Assembly: GCA_002221725.1 (NCBI GenBank)
Contig: NJFT01000022.1
Span: 1-64,000 of the forward strand
DNA length: 64,000 nucleotides
Direction: 5' to 3'
Source: Scedosporium boydii
Taxonomy: Eukaryota; Ascomycota; Sordariomycetes; Microascales; Microascaceae
The position numbers and the translations under genes were made by a program. A model generated the notes under the pieces. The model was not told where the DNA came from and did no database searches. It saw only the letters and a list, made by a program, of their open reading frames with translations. This document shows positions 1-11,579 of this stretch, one piece after another (positions within the stretch are counted from its first letter, which is position 1; each line of letters begins with the position of its first letter).

Positions 1-76
1 CCCTTTACCCCCCATATATATATATATAATCAAAGAGGAAACCAAAAAATCTAACCCTCAAAAAAATCGGTCGCAG
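1..76 (+). other. 3' part of an MRT4 intron
   Basis: The stretch holds a (TA)n run at about 13-28, a CTAAC branch-like site at 51-55 and a CAG acceptor at 74-76. Splicing here completes an arginine codon before the conserved IFFGK segment of Mrt4. The donor lies left of the window. Confidence 0.65.
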
Positions 77-710
77 AATCTTCTTCGGCAAAACAAAACT
101 CATGTCCAAAGCCCTCGGCCAAACCCCCGCCGAAGCCCAAGCCGACGGAATCGACGCCCTCTCGCCCTACATCCACGGCCAAGTCGGCCTCCTCTTCACG
201 AACCGCAGCCCCGACACCATCCTCGCCTACTTCGCCTCCCTGACCTCGGTGGACTTCGCCCGCGCCGGGGCCGTGGCCACCCGCGAGTTCGTCATCCCCG
301 CCGGCGTCGTGTACGCCACGGGCGGCGAGGTGCCCGCTGACTACGACGTGCCCATGGAGCATACCATCGAGCCGGAGCTGAGGCGGTTGGGCGTGCCGAC
401 GAGGATGGTCAAGGGCAAGGTTGTGCTGGGGGAGGAGAGTGGGGAGGGGACGGGGTATGTTGTTTGTAGGGAGGGGGATGTGCTTGATTCGAGGCAGACG
501 AGGCTTTTGAAGCTTTTCAGTGTTTGTTTGAGTGAGTTTAGGGTCAAGGTTTTGGCGTAAGTGGTTTTCTCTTCTCCTTTATTTTTTCTTTTTTGGCCTC
601 GTTTGGGGAACTAACGTGGGTTCGGGCTTAGGTACTGGACTTCTTCGAATGGCAACGTCACCGTGGTGGAAGGATCCGCCATGGAGGTCGAGGGCGCGGA
701 AACCGAGTGA
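77..710 (+). CDS. MRT4: MRT4 ribosome assembly factor (P0-like), 3' exons only
   Basis: Mrt4 is a nucleolar paralogue of ribosomal stalk protein P0. It occupies the P0 site on pre-60S particles and is later exchanged for P0. Two exons are visible: 77-556 and 632-710, joined across a GTAAGT...TTAG intron (557-631) with a CTAAC branch at 611. The first visible exon follows a CAG acceptor (74-76) whose CTAAC branch is at 51-55. Its first residues read [15 protein letters not shown], the conserved L10/P0 core of this family, then [10 protein letters not shown], a DFARAG segment and the C-terminal [18 protein letters not shown]. The ATG at 102 is therefore internal, and the first exons lie left of the window. 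The acidic tail ends in a TGA at 708. The P0 C-terminal acidic stalk peptide is absent, as expected for Mrt4 rather than P0. Confidence 0.9.
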
Positions 711-1903
711 AAAATGGAAAAAAGGAAAAAAGAAATCGTCACGGATCTTTTTAAAACAACGGACACATTACTTCTGGGCAAAACGAATCGAGCCGGATCA
801 ATCACGAGGGGTGGACAGCGAGGAGGCTGCTTACGCGCTTGGAGGTTGACACCGAGATTCGGCGGCATTGGTAGAGGGTTCTGGCTTTTTTCTTAAAGAC
901 AGATTTTAAATTTTAGGCGTTGGTGGTTTTTGACTATATTTCTTGCGACAAAAATTTATCATGGATTCACGTTCAACGGAATATGGATTAGGTAGTGATA
1001 AGAGACAGGAAAGCTTGGCTCATGATAGTAAACATTCCCAGCCCAGACGATGAAGGCGACGCGGCCCGATGTACGGAGTGGACAGGAAGAGGCCGGGGCC
1101 ATCCCGTACCTTTCTTTACCTTTCTTTACACATTCGTCTTTCGAAGAGTCACTCACACCACAACGTAGCACCTGAAAGTTCAAATTGCGCCTCCGTCCGC
1201 GCTCTCGCTTGGCAAAACAACCTACCATCCCATAATTTTTGGCTCCCCCTTCTCTACTAGTACGCTATGCAACCATCTTCAGGTCAGTAGGCAATAGAAT
1301 ATCCTTCCTTACCTCTGACCTTACCTGTGTATACATGTATTTTTGTTTGTTTGTCCTCGTCCCTTCGACACAGCGCCAACTTTGTAAGGCGCTTGCCAAA
1401 TTTTCGAAGAACCGGATTATAAAATACAACGTGGAGGAAAAACAAGAAGAAGAAGAAAATGACGAAAGGCACATTTTACCTATTCCCGTAAAACTCCCTG
1501 TTTTGTCCGTTTTGCTTCGAGCGTATGTCCGGATGGACCTGACAGTCTTGGCCCGTGTTCTTTTTCGGAGAGAGGCCCTCATCCGGGTTTGCAGAGCCGA
1601 GGTGTCGACGGTCCATCCGATGAGCTTCATTTCGGGAAACTAAGTCGACGTTTTGAGAGCCGGCGAGACAAGTGGTCCAAGTAGGTAGTAAAAAAAAAAA
1701 AAAGTGTGACGTAAAAACACAAGATCGAAGTGCCCAAAAGGGCATGCCCTGTAACGCTGTCTTCTTACCCTCGGCAAGGAAGGGGGAGAGAAGAGTGATG
1801 CGGCAATAGTTCTGGGGTCTCGTTACCGTAGGCCGGCTGTAAGTGAAATACCCACCGCTGGAGTGAACGGGAATGGGGGTGGATTAGAGAGCCTCCGTGA
1901 GGT
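711..1903. other. Convergent intergenic region, MRT4 / U1-70K
   Basis: Only 3' flanks are expected here. The six reading frames hold short ORFs without codon bias or recognisable domains, and no RNA gene was seen. A poly(A) run lies near 1690-1702. Confidence 0.6.
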
Positions 1904-3451
1904 TTAATAGCGCCGGATTTTCCGGGGTTCGTCGTATCCGCTGCCGCCTTCATAGTGACGTTTCCTGTCATCGTCGCGGGGGGGCCTGTCGTAGTCCCTG
2001 TCACGATACCCACCATTCTCCCTAGGCCGTATGGGCTCCATGTTGCTTCCAGTGCGCCGCGGTTCTCTATCATGTCGATCGCGGTAGCTGCCGCCGCCGC
2101 CGCCGCCGCCATGTCTGTCATCATATGAGCGTCCCGAAGCACGTGAGTCATACCCACCACCGCCGCCGCCCTGGCTTCTGTCCTGGCCCCGGTCACCACC
2201 ATAGCCGCCACTTCGGCCGCCATAGCCAGAACCAGGGCCAGACGGCGCATTACTAGGAGCGCCATAGCCGTTAGAGCCACCACGGTCCCCTCCTCGGAAG
2301 CCGCCACCTCCCCGGAAGCCACCGCCGCCACGATACCCGCCCCGACTCCTACCACCGTCGAAGCCACCGCGGAATCCACCTCTGAAGCCGCCTCCAAAAC
2401 CACCGGGGCCCACGGGACGCGAGGGCATTGCCTTGGTATAGCCACGACCGCCCAGGCCACCGCCCAATCTCCTTGGCTTCCAACCTTTTACGGTCCTGCC
2501 TCTCTCGACGTCTACCTTGATACGTCGGTCTCTGATGCGAATGCCATCGCAGGCTTCCAGAGCAGCTGCCCGTCAGTGCGCCGGAGGCGCACGCGTTAGT
2601 CAATTCTTACCAAATTTTGCCATTACGTCAAGTGTGGGGGATAGTAGATAGGGCGAAGGCGGAAAACACAACTTTATGAGGTTAGGTGTTACCCAACCAC
2701 ACACTGGGATGCAACCAGGCTTGTGCGTCGTAGCCAGGAAAGTGACAGAACTAGCCAAGGGGATTAGGATGGGACTAGGGAATAGATTACCTCTCATATC
2801 TCGCTCTCGTTCAAATACTACGAAAGCGTAACCCCTATGGGGCTTCTTCTTCTTCTTAGGTCGTAGGTGGGCGTGGGTATCGGTAATGATTCGGATCTGC
2901 GCAATACACCAGGTTAGCATGGGAATAAGGGTAAGGAAGACAAACTCTAGGAAGGTCGACGTACCCTTTCAATAGGACCGAATCTAGCAAATTCCCTCTC
3001 CAAGTCCTGCTCCGTCGCGTCGTAGCTTAACCGCGCGACGATCAGGGTCTTGAATGGATCGCCTCGGACATTAGGGTCCTCGTTAGGCTTGACTATCGTT
3101 CAGAAGCGTGTCAGTAACAGTTCGTAGTAGAAGTGAGGGGCAAAGAGGGGAAGAAAGGAAAAAAGAAAAGTGGGAAGGATATTCCTTACAGTGCTTAGGG
3201 CCTTCAGTCACCAGTTTTTCCAGTTCCGCCTTCCGCTCCAACTTCTTGCGATCCCTCATCTCCAGCCAGCTCTCCGTCGGTTCGTAGACATCCGTCTCCT
3301 TGTAGGCCTGCAGCGCGGGGAGATACGCGGCAAGTCCCGATATGGGTTGAGTTCTACGCTTCTCGGGAGGATGGTCTGGGGCCTCGAGGTATCGCAGGGG
3401 TGGTCGCGGCGCGAAAAGCGCGAGGAGATTGGGGGGCAGTTTGTCAGTCAT
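1904..3451 (-). CDS. SNP1: U1 snRNP 70 kDa protein (U1-70K)
   Basis: U1-70K binds stem-loop I of U1 snRNA and helps define the 5' splice site. Exons on the minus strand are 3451-3190, 3092-2965, 2896-2791 and 2565-1904, giving 385 residues in a continuous frame. The N-terminus [19 protein letters not shown] and the [16 protein letters not shown] helix are the family's conserved N-terminal U1snRNP70 segment. The RRM (about 102-185) has RNP2 as TLIVARL and RNP1 as RGYAFVVFE, and is followed by [24 protein letters not shown], typical of this protein (start 19 residues of it: [19 protein letters not shown]). The tail is rich in RGG, RDR and YDD repeats, not RS. Five consecutive lysines sit in the loop before RNP1. 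Intron 3 is the longest (225 nt). The gene converges on MRT4 and diverges from TPI. Confidence 0.94.
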
Positions 3452-4391
3452 CGTGTCTGCCGCGCATCCCCGGGATGAAGGAAAAATTGAATGATATCGA
3501 CTTTCGCGGTTAACTACAATTAATTACTCCGTCGAGGAGACAAGCGAGGAATGCGTGGCAGGGCCGGGTTGATGAATGAAGAGATAGTCGCAACAGAGGC
3601 GAACGACGGAAATTTGACACGAAGCTCAGGATTAGGGAAGGAAGGTCGAGGCTGCCTGGGTACGTGGGTACACGTTCATATTTACCCGATGAATATCCTT
3701 GAGTAACTTGTACCTTTGTACCTTTATTTCTTAGTCACTAAAACGCGGGCGCAATTGGCGGCGAAGTCAATTCAATTGTTCATCAAGGTCATCGCCACGC
3801 GTGGGACAAGAGACGAGAGAAGACGATCAATTTGAATGCTGCTGCTTTAGGGGTGGATCCTCCTCTTATTGTCTTTTTACCTTGGCACATTACCGAGCCT
3901 TCAATGGCGTAGCAGGCCGGTTCCAGCTCTCCGGCGGGAAGTAATATTGAAGGTAATAAAGATCATGTTGTAGAATGCAGGCGGTCCTGGCAAGAAGCCA
4001 TCCAAGTTGTTGAATACAGGGAGAGAGGTAAGACGAGAAATGCAGAGATTCGATGTTCTGTTCTGTTGCAAACGAGGAAGTTGAAGTCCAGACAGTGCCA
4101 CATTTATTGGCCCACAGTAAACCAAGCGTGTGATTGAGGCCAGTTCAACCCGCGGCTTCAGTTGGTCCATTGTCTGCTTCGTACGCTACATCAGGCGATT
4201 TATTTTCGTGGAGCTCGGCCGAAGCATCGGATTGATCCAATGTAATTCCAGCTCGACAAGATCAAATAAATCCATCACAACCTCAATCCTGAAAAGAAAA
4301 CCCTCAAGTCTACTCCTCCCAGCATCACCATCACCATCCAACACAACACATTTCCCCTAATTCTTTATCTCACCGCAAAATCACCGCAACC
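3452..4391. promoter_or_regulatory. Divergent promoter region, U1-70K / TPI
   Basis: About 940 bp separate two divergent housekeeping starts. The TPI-proximal 100 bases are rich in C, A and T (CCATCACCATCACC-like leader). No clear TATA box precedes TPI. No ORF here has coding character. Confidence 0.55.
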
Positions 4392-5452
4392 ATGGCTCGC
4401 AAGTTCTTCGTTGGAGGCAACTTTAAGATGTTAGTTTTATCAACGTTCAACCCCGCACCCCTCCAATTAACCCCACCATCGACTTTGGGGGCACGGGATG
4501 AAGCTTCGAAAAAGCTCATCAATTCGCGCGTTCAGACCGAATAAGACATGGAATTGCTAACAATAAGCCTACCGAAACAGGAACGGGACTGTCTCGTCCA
4601 TCAAGGAGATTGTCAGCAACCTTAACAATGCCACTCTTGACCCCGAAGTTGGTATGTCGTCACCTCTCTGGTCCCTTCATTAACCGCGGGGTAGAAACTT
4701 GCTCCTCCCACCTCCCACTCCCCTCCCCCTTTTTTTTTTTTGGAACCTCCCATTTCACCCATCGCAAATAGGCTGCCCTCGGCTAACAATTAATTCTTCT
4801 CTTCCCCTTTCCAGAGGTCGTCGTCGCCCCTCCCGCCCTCTACCTCCTCCTCGTCCGCGACACCCTCCGCAAGGACATCGAGGTAGCCGCCCAAAACGCC
4901 TACGACAAGCCCTGCGGTGCCTACACCGGCGAGATTAGCGTCTCTCAGCTCAAGGACGCCGGCATCAACTGGACCATCCTCGGTCACTCCGAGCGCCGCA
5001 CCCTCCTCGGCGAGTCCGACGCAGTTGTCTCCTCCAAGACCAAGTTCGCGACGGACGGCGGCATCAGCGTCATCTGGTGCTGCGGTGAGAGCCTTGCCGA
5101 GCGCGAGGCCGGCAAGACCATCGATGTCGTCAGCAGCCAGCTCGCCGCTCTCAAGGCCCAGACTGAGGACTGGTCTAACATCGTCATCGCTTATGAGCCC
5201 ATCTGGGCCATCGGCACTGGCAAGGTCGCTACCACTGAGCAGGCTCAGGAGGTGCACGCCGCTCTCCGTGGCTGGCTCAGGAAGGAGGTTGGCGATAAGG
5301 TCGCTGACGAGACCCGCATCCTCTACGGCGGTTCCGTCAACGAGAAGAACTGTGGTGAGCTCAGCAAGCAGCCCGATATTGACGGCTTCCTTGTTGGTGG
5401 TGCTTCCCTCAAGCCTGCCTTCGTTGACATCATCAACTGCAAGAAGCAGTAA
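4392..5452 (+). CDS. TPI1: Triosephosphate isomerase
   Basis: The enzyme interconverts dihydroxyacetone phosphate and glyceraldehyde 3-phosphate in cytosolic glycolysis. Exons are 4392-4429, 4581-4651 and 4815-5452, giving 248 residues, the usual length for the family. Catalytic residues are visible: Lys12 in GGNFKMNGT, His94 in ILGHSERR and Glu164 in AYEPIWAIGTGK, the last also forming the flexible phosphate-gripping loop. The C-terminal phosphate-binding motifs LYGGSV and FLVGGASLK are intact. Intron 1 (GTTAGT donor) splits the Met13 codon just after the catalytic lysine, so the first exon codes only 12 complete residues. The start context CAACCATGGC and heavy C/G-ending codon use fit high expression. 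Confidence 0.97.
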
Positions 5453-5924
5453 ATCATGCTACTTGTCTGGCAGCATTGATGGTGGCCATCTAGCATATAG
5501 CAAGGTGGTGGTTATGATGGGATGATAAAATAGAAAAGTAAAATACAAAGGTATAATATCAAAAAAATCAGCTTGATGATTTACATTAGTATTTTGTTTT
5601 TAAATGTGTATCGTCTATGTCTGTGAAGTATGAAGTAGAATTGATGGGAAAGCTCATGTTCCTGCCAGGCGTCTCATATCCTGGTCACAGTGTGTGCGTG
5701 CATGCTGGGATCGACATTGATCAATTGATTCTGAGCATGAAATGTTTGTGGCTAATGGAGCCACCAGCCACACCGCCTCATCGATCTCTCTCACCTAAAA
5801 ATTTCCCACGCGACAATCCGTGACCCTGAGCCGATGCGAACTTCGAAAACGAAGCGACGAATACCCTTTGACGACTTTACGACGACTTTAATGGGAGTAT
5901 AGGGTCGGCCGTCAAATATACACA
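5453..5924. other. Intergenic, TPI 3' flank and mL43 promoter
   Basis: The first about 150 bases are AT-rich, as expected for the TPI 3' UTR. Nothing else is recognisable apart from a direct repeat of CGACGACTTTA-type sequence near 5868-5890. Confidence 0.5.
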
Positions 5925-6477
5925 ATGCCTATCGGATTGAGGAGAATAGCATCCGGCCGAGTAAGCTCCAATTCTTCGTCAATCGGATGACCTCGAGCAC
6001 AAGCTAACGACTCACCTTTTCAAGAACGGCCTAGGAGCTTTCATTCTCCAATGCAAGAAGATGGACTTCCACTACTGCGACTGGGCGGGAAGCTCAAAAG
6101 GAATGAAGTAAGCGACACGCACCCTCCCACTACCGAGGACCAGACATCGCGGGAATCCGGATGATCAGAGCTAACAAAGGCACAGCGGCTTCATCAAGTC
6201 TCACCTCTCCAAATTCGCCTCCCAGAACCCCGAAGTCGAAATCACGGTATCCCCCCGACCCGGGAAGCACCCGATAATCGTCGCCCACTACATCAACGGC
6301 CGACAGAAGCCCGTGTGCGTACGGAACCTAGACTCCCTACAAGTGCTCAAGAAGGCCGAACTACTGCGAGATGCGAACGGCGAGAAGGTGAAGAAGGTCA
6401 CTAAGCCTGTGTCGAGTATCAACCCCAGCGTCAGGGGCGTGTGGAGCCCTTACCACGGAACGGGGATGACGGTGTAG
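5925..6477 (+). CDS. MRPL51: Mitochondrial large-subunit ribosomal protein mL43
   Basis: mL43 (yeast MRPL51) is a nuclear-encoded protein of the mitochondrial large ribosomal subunit, with the thioredoxin-like L51/S25/CI-B8 fold. Exons 5925-5960, 6025-6107 and 6186-6477 give 136 residues. The sequence opens GLRRIASGRNGLGAFILQCK and continues through the FHYCDWAGSSKGM segment and NPEVEITVSPRPGKHPII, matching the family's order of conserved blocks. The basic, Arg-containing N-terminus could itself direct import; no long cleavable presequence is present. Both introns have canonical GTAAGC donors. It lies in tandem with TPI but has its own upstream flank. Confidence 0.93.
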
Positions 6478-8935
6478 AAGGAGAGAGGGGCGAGGTGGGT
6501 TGGATGTGGATTTGTAACAACAATACCAAGAATATAGTCACGGATGAATTGTATCACTATTTGGACATTATGGGACGTGGTGTGCGTCATCTCGGACGAC
6601 TGCTGCGTGGGATTTTTGTGCAGCGACTCTCTCACTGTGGTGATTGTGATGAGTCCTAGAGCACCCAATCCGAGTGGCTCGCATATATGTCTGCTTCGGT
6701 GGGTGCCCGGTCAACTGCCGGTGGTGATGGGGATGTTCAAAGCATGGTTGCGATTGCTCACATACCATTCATCAGGCTACGCAGGAGACAGAATATCCAG
6801 GGACCAGGATTTGGTGACGAACATCGAGGCGAAGCCGTCCTCTTAGCTAATGCCTACTAGGATATCCATCCTTCAACAACGGCGCTTAGGGCGCATGAAC
6901 AACGATAGCTCCCATGTTCTAACGATTGATCGTGGATGGTCGGGTATGTCGGAGAAGAGAACTAGGCAAACTGCAACGTCGTCTTCGAAGCGAAAAGAAA
7001 CTCTCCGTGGGGGCTCAACATTCCCAAAGGCTTCCCCCCTCCCCATGGCTGCGGGATTATATTCGAGACTGATTGCAAAGTCCGAGCAGCGAACAAGGGT
7101 CGGAGGAAAAGCTGGCCTTCATAGAAGGAAGGGGCAGTCTTGCCCGAGCGTTAAATGTGTGCGCGTACGCATGTACACACGGAGAGTTAGTTTCAAGTTG
7201 ATGTAAAATCCGCAATTCCACATTCAACAAACACTATCCAGGCACAGCCACACGAAGCGGTCTCAACCACGGGCTGGCGATTGATACTTGTGACGGGAAG
7301 AGACCCGTGCGCGCCAAGGCTCACGCCTAGACCAAGGACCGAGGAAGGTAGATGGAGGGTGGGATGCCTACCCGGATCTCGAGAGTTGGACCGGTACGAC
7401 TCTAAATCGCAAATGTCTGTGCAAATTGAGGGAAGCTTAATTCGTAGGCGAGATCAAATCGCGCAAGGAGAGGTCATGGATTTGGATTAAACTGGGTTGT
7501 GGAATGTGTTTGCGGGAAGTTTGTGTTTGAGGATCTGCAAGTCCGCTGATACTGCACAAGGTTGTGGTTCCTTCCTTCCAGAGAATACAATTGTAATCGC
7601 GGCTTACACATTCGCAGGAACGCGGCTTCGGGGACCGAGCTAAAGATGTTCCAAAAGCAATTGTCCATGAGAGATTCTTGCTGCATTGTCTCTGATTACT
7701 TCTGTTCACTCCAATTGTACCTCTAGTCCCCACATGACTTGAATCCCTACACTGCTTGTGTACTTCGTACTCTCTCGAGGCTTAATCGGCAGAGCGGGAC
7801 CGAAACCCGGGCCTGAAAGCCGACATCATCTCCCGCGCACTGACACGGAGCTTTCAGTGGCGAGAGGAGTGGAACAACACCGCAACTTGAAAAAGCAAAC
7901 CTGAAAATGCTGCGTATCACTAGGCCCGGATAGGCGCGTTCGACTCCGATCCTCGATGGCCACCACGCCACTGCTCTAGTAGTTTACTTGCAGTTCACAA
8001 TTCAGCACGATGAGAGAACTCACCCTTTTAGTTGATTGATTATCTTCTCGCACACAACTTCAATCGATGCAGTCGACGCCATGACGCTCGGATCCTCAGC
8101 GTTCCGTGCATTAAGACTCGCATTTCTGGAAACTGCACTGCACGGCCATTGGGAGAATGATGCTCCCATGCATCCGCACCCATGCCCCCACGCACCTTGA
8201 CCCTGCGAGTGGATGATATCTTGGCTTATTATAGAAATTCACGCTCCAGCGTGTGATCCCTCTTGCGTATTCCATATCAATTCTAGGGAGCATCCTACTA
8301 TTACTCTCTCTCTCGGGAGGACACCCCGCCCCAAGACCCGGAAAGGAGGCTCCAAATGTCTCAGAATCGGCAGGGTTGTCCTTGACCACCTGGAAAATCT
8401 ACGACAGGGTTCAGACCTTTTGTAAATGGAAAACTTGCCCACAGAGGGCACACTCTCAGTGGAAAGCAAGAACCATGATCGGCAGGTGTGCAGTGCGGGG
8501 ATGGATTCCCAACTTCCATTCCAAGAAGAACTTTGGGCCCGGTTCGCCTGTGACGCCGCTCGGAGGGCTCCCGAGTCTACATCAGCATGCATCTGTGGGA
8601 CAAGAGGAGGAAGGAGAAGGAGGGGTAAGTACATTGAAAAGCTGTCGAGAAGAAATACAAATACGAAATGGGCTCAAATAGAGATAGATCTTGGGTCCCG
8701 GTTATAATGTCCGTAGTTCCCACCGCATGAGGCTCTGCGCGGAAAACGAGGGCCTTGATGCTCGCCCAAACCGACATCGACTTACAGATCGGTGGGAATG
8801 GATGTTGAACGAGACTGTCCTGTCCTCTCAACCGTGGATGCCGTCCCCTCTTGGCTTATAGGCTCCTCGGGCATCTGATTCACCTCGCCACCTCTCAACC
8901 GTCACGGATATATATGCACGAACTTCTCAAGAAGA
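6478..8935. other. Gene-poor interval, mL43 to rhodopsin-domain gene
   Basis: This 2.4 kb holds only short ORFs with no codon bias, several opened only by non-ATG codons. A TACTTCGTA element lies at 7761-7769. A TATATATG stretch lies about 30 bases before the next start. No tRNA or transposon features were seen. Confidence 0.5.
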
Positions 8936-10174
8936 ATGCCGCGAACACCTCCGCCGGAGGTAATTGCGTCCTGGCCAGCTCCCAACTTCGTCAACCCAGA
9001 AACCCGCGGTCCAGCAAAGGACATTGTCACCATCATACTATGGGTCATCGTTACCGGCATCCTCACTCTAAGGATATACACCCGGAGATACATCTCTCGA
9101 AGAGTCGGCTGGGACGATGTCCTCGTCACGGCCTCCTACGTTACGGCCACTGCCTTTCTTATCGTTGGCATCATTGTCGAACATGGCTATGGCTGGGGTA
9201 AACATATTTGGGATATCCCCATAGATGACGTCGTGATGGGGTTTCAGCTCGCGTACGTTCCCAAGCAGCCCTCGTCATAGGAAAAAGACAAGCCAAGTTC
9301 ATCGGTCCTGTATCTAACACATACTGCTTCTTAACATCCAGCCTTGTCAGCTTCTCCCTCTTCAACTTCGCAACAACCTTCACCAAACTCTCCGTCCTCG
9401 CCCTAGTCTACCGCCTCGCCACCCCCGTCTCCAACCGCATCCGCAAATTCGTCATCTTCCTCATCGTTCTCAACCTCCTCGGCATGATCACCTACCTCGT
9501 AGTCCTCTTCATTCAATGCCGCCCCATCTCCGATTACTGGGAAATCTTCAAGCCCGCCGACCAGCGCAACTGCCTCAACGAGAGCCGTGGCATTCTCATC
9601 GCCGGCATCTACAATACAGCGATGGACTTCGTCCTCGTGATTCTTCCCATGGTCGTTGTCCTTCGGTCGAGGATCTTGCCCCGGAGGCAAATGTTGGTTG
9701 TTATCGCCCTGTTCGCTACGGGCTGGGTGGCTTGCCTTGCTGGGATTGTGAGGACGTATCTTATGCTTATTATGACGACGTCTGCGGATTTTGACTCGAC
9801 GTGGCATTCGTGGATCTCTTGGCTTGCGAGTGCCATTGAGCTATTTCTTGGAATCGTAAGTTGTATTCTCGGTTCCCTCTCCCCCGTGTGTATCGCCACT
9901 TACACAAGCACCCCCCCTTCTTTAGATCTGCGTTTCCATTCCCGCCACCAAACCATTCTTCGTCCGCTACGTCCCTCGCCTCTTCGACTCCATTTCCCCT
10001 CGATCTGACCTAGAAACCGGAACTACCAAGAACGCCGAGTCGGACCACGAGGTACCCATCGTCTTCGTCAAGGAGATTCAGACAAAACCTCGTCTGCCTC
10101 CAGACTTGAACAAGCCATTGCCGCCGTTGGCAAACGGCATAAGGGGCCTAAAAGGCAAGCGTCCTGCTGGCTAG
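8936..10174 (+). CDS. Rhodopsin-domain seven-helix membrane protein
   Basis: This belongs to the large fungal family of integral membrane proteins with the 'Rhodopsin domain' (PF20684 group, Pth11/SAT-like but without a CFEM domain). The function of this member is unknown. Exons 8936-9252, 9342-9855 and 9926-10174 give 359 residues. Seven hydrophobic spans are visible, starting with IVTIILWVIVTGILTL near residue 30. The family's signature features follow: RRVGWDDVLV between helices 1 and 2, an EHGYGWGKH loop, an FTKLSVLALVYRL third helix, the CRPISDYWE segment with a paired Cys in QRNCLNESRG, and PMVVVLRSRILPRRQM after helix 5. The cytosolic tail is short, charged and proline-rich. An upstream ATG at 8914 is out of frame, so 8936 was chosen. 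Confidence 0.88.
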
Positions 10175-11579
10175 ACATGGCGCATTTTACAATATTTGTT
10201 ATGCTTTGCACGATTATACGGGCGGCGGTATCATTGTTTGTTTCTGCATGTTTATGGATTTCGGCGTTCTTGTAAAAGATACCACTCTCATTAAAAAGGT
10301 TTAGGTCTGGAAAGATACCACTTTCATTCTACCATCTAGCTTCTCTAGAACAATCAATAGGAAATATACAAGGAAACAGAAGGCTTAATGAGGAGGTATG
10401 CATCTCCCAGTGTAATATGCCATCTAGATCTAAGGAAGTAATGCTAGCGCCGCACATGAATATGCAAAGAAAGACAGATTCTCCTCGCTCTTTTTCGTTA
10501 AGACTTTTTTTTTTCTCTTTTAAAAAATGAAGAAGGTTAAACGAAGATGCTATGAGATAGAACTCATATCGTGGAAGAAAGAAAACAGGGAAATTGCGCA
10601 TCTTTTCCGGCCGGTACAAAAGATTCAACATGGACAAAAGGCTTAAAAGAAAAATTGCCATTGTTAAAACAAATCTCCCCACCGTACAAGAATAAATAAG
10701 AAGAAGAACAGATATAAAAGATCCAAATGAATGTGTGTGTAGCTGATGCCCAATACATGAGTCAAGAAAACATTTGAGAAAGGAAATAAAGGGAGTGGAC
10801 GCCATGAGAGAATGTTTCAAGAGGAAACATAGACACACATCTCTGACCAACACACCAAGAACGGATTTCGATCTCAACAATACAGGATTTCGGTGGCAAG
10901 GAGCTCATCACACACAATGCCATACATGTCCACCTCTTGTCGGGGAAAATCCTAGATAGGATTCCTCCCTGAATATCCAAAGTAGCATGAGTCGGGAGAC
11001 CGGGGTTCCCATAGACCCCAGTCCCCGTTATCACTCGCATGACTCCAAGGAACCCAGATGTCAGTAGACACCTCCCCGAAAAGGCTCTCTGCTCATCGGG
11101 GTTCCGGAGTGGAAAGAACGGATTTGGTAAAATCAGAGTACCACGCGTCGTTCAAACCTTCCGAGCAGTAAGGTGGGGTTCTCTCATCTCGGCCAGGGCT
11201 GGCGCGAGGTGGAGAGAAGCCTCAAAAAGTCCTTTGTCTCGGCAGTAAACGTCAAAAGCAGGAAAAAGACCTCCCAAGAAAATGTTGTCGAGCTGGATAA
11301 GAGTGGACCAGATAGAAGAGAGTAAGGAAGTCATTTCCAGGTAGTTTTTCGCCTTTGAGATCCTGGACATCTCGGCATTCAAGAATTTCCTCACCGGCTC
11401 TTGAATGCCGGAACCGGAAGCGACCCTTCTGCACTTGCAGGAGAATCTCGGAGCGGCCAAATCTTCCAAGTAGTAGATAATATTCACAAACTACCTGTTA
11501 TCATTCAACTATAATTAGCTCACCGTTTTCCAGCGTGCTATAATGTACGTGGTTGTGGAGGATATACTCACAAGTCAAT
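10175..11579. other. Convergent intergenic region
   Basis: This is AT-rich 3' flank between the rhodopsin-domain gene and the C2H2 gene. The 183-codon minus-strand ORF at 10329-10880 does not start with ATG in a good context, has A/T-rich codons and shows no domain; it is treated as chance. Confidence 0.5.

Noticed and set aside
6478..6700. Possible PUF3 site in the 3' flank of the mitochondrial mL43 gene
   Set aside because: Only TGTAACAA and TGTATCAC occur, not TGTAHATA; the FMP32 3' flank also lacks one, so no local regulatory link is claimed.
7925..7960. tRNA B-box-like GTTCGACTCC
   Set aside because: No matching A-box, acceptor stem or T-stem pairing at the right distance on either strand.
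8253..8681. Signal-peptide-like start of a 142-codon ORF
   Set aside because: The frame opens with GTG, not ATG, and continues as low-bias sequence; a secreted protein is not supported.
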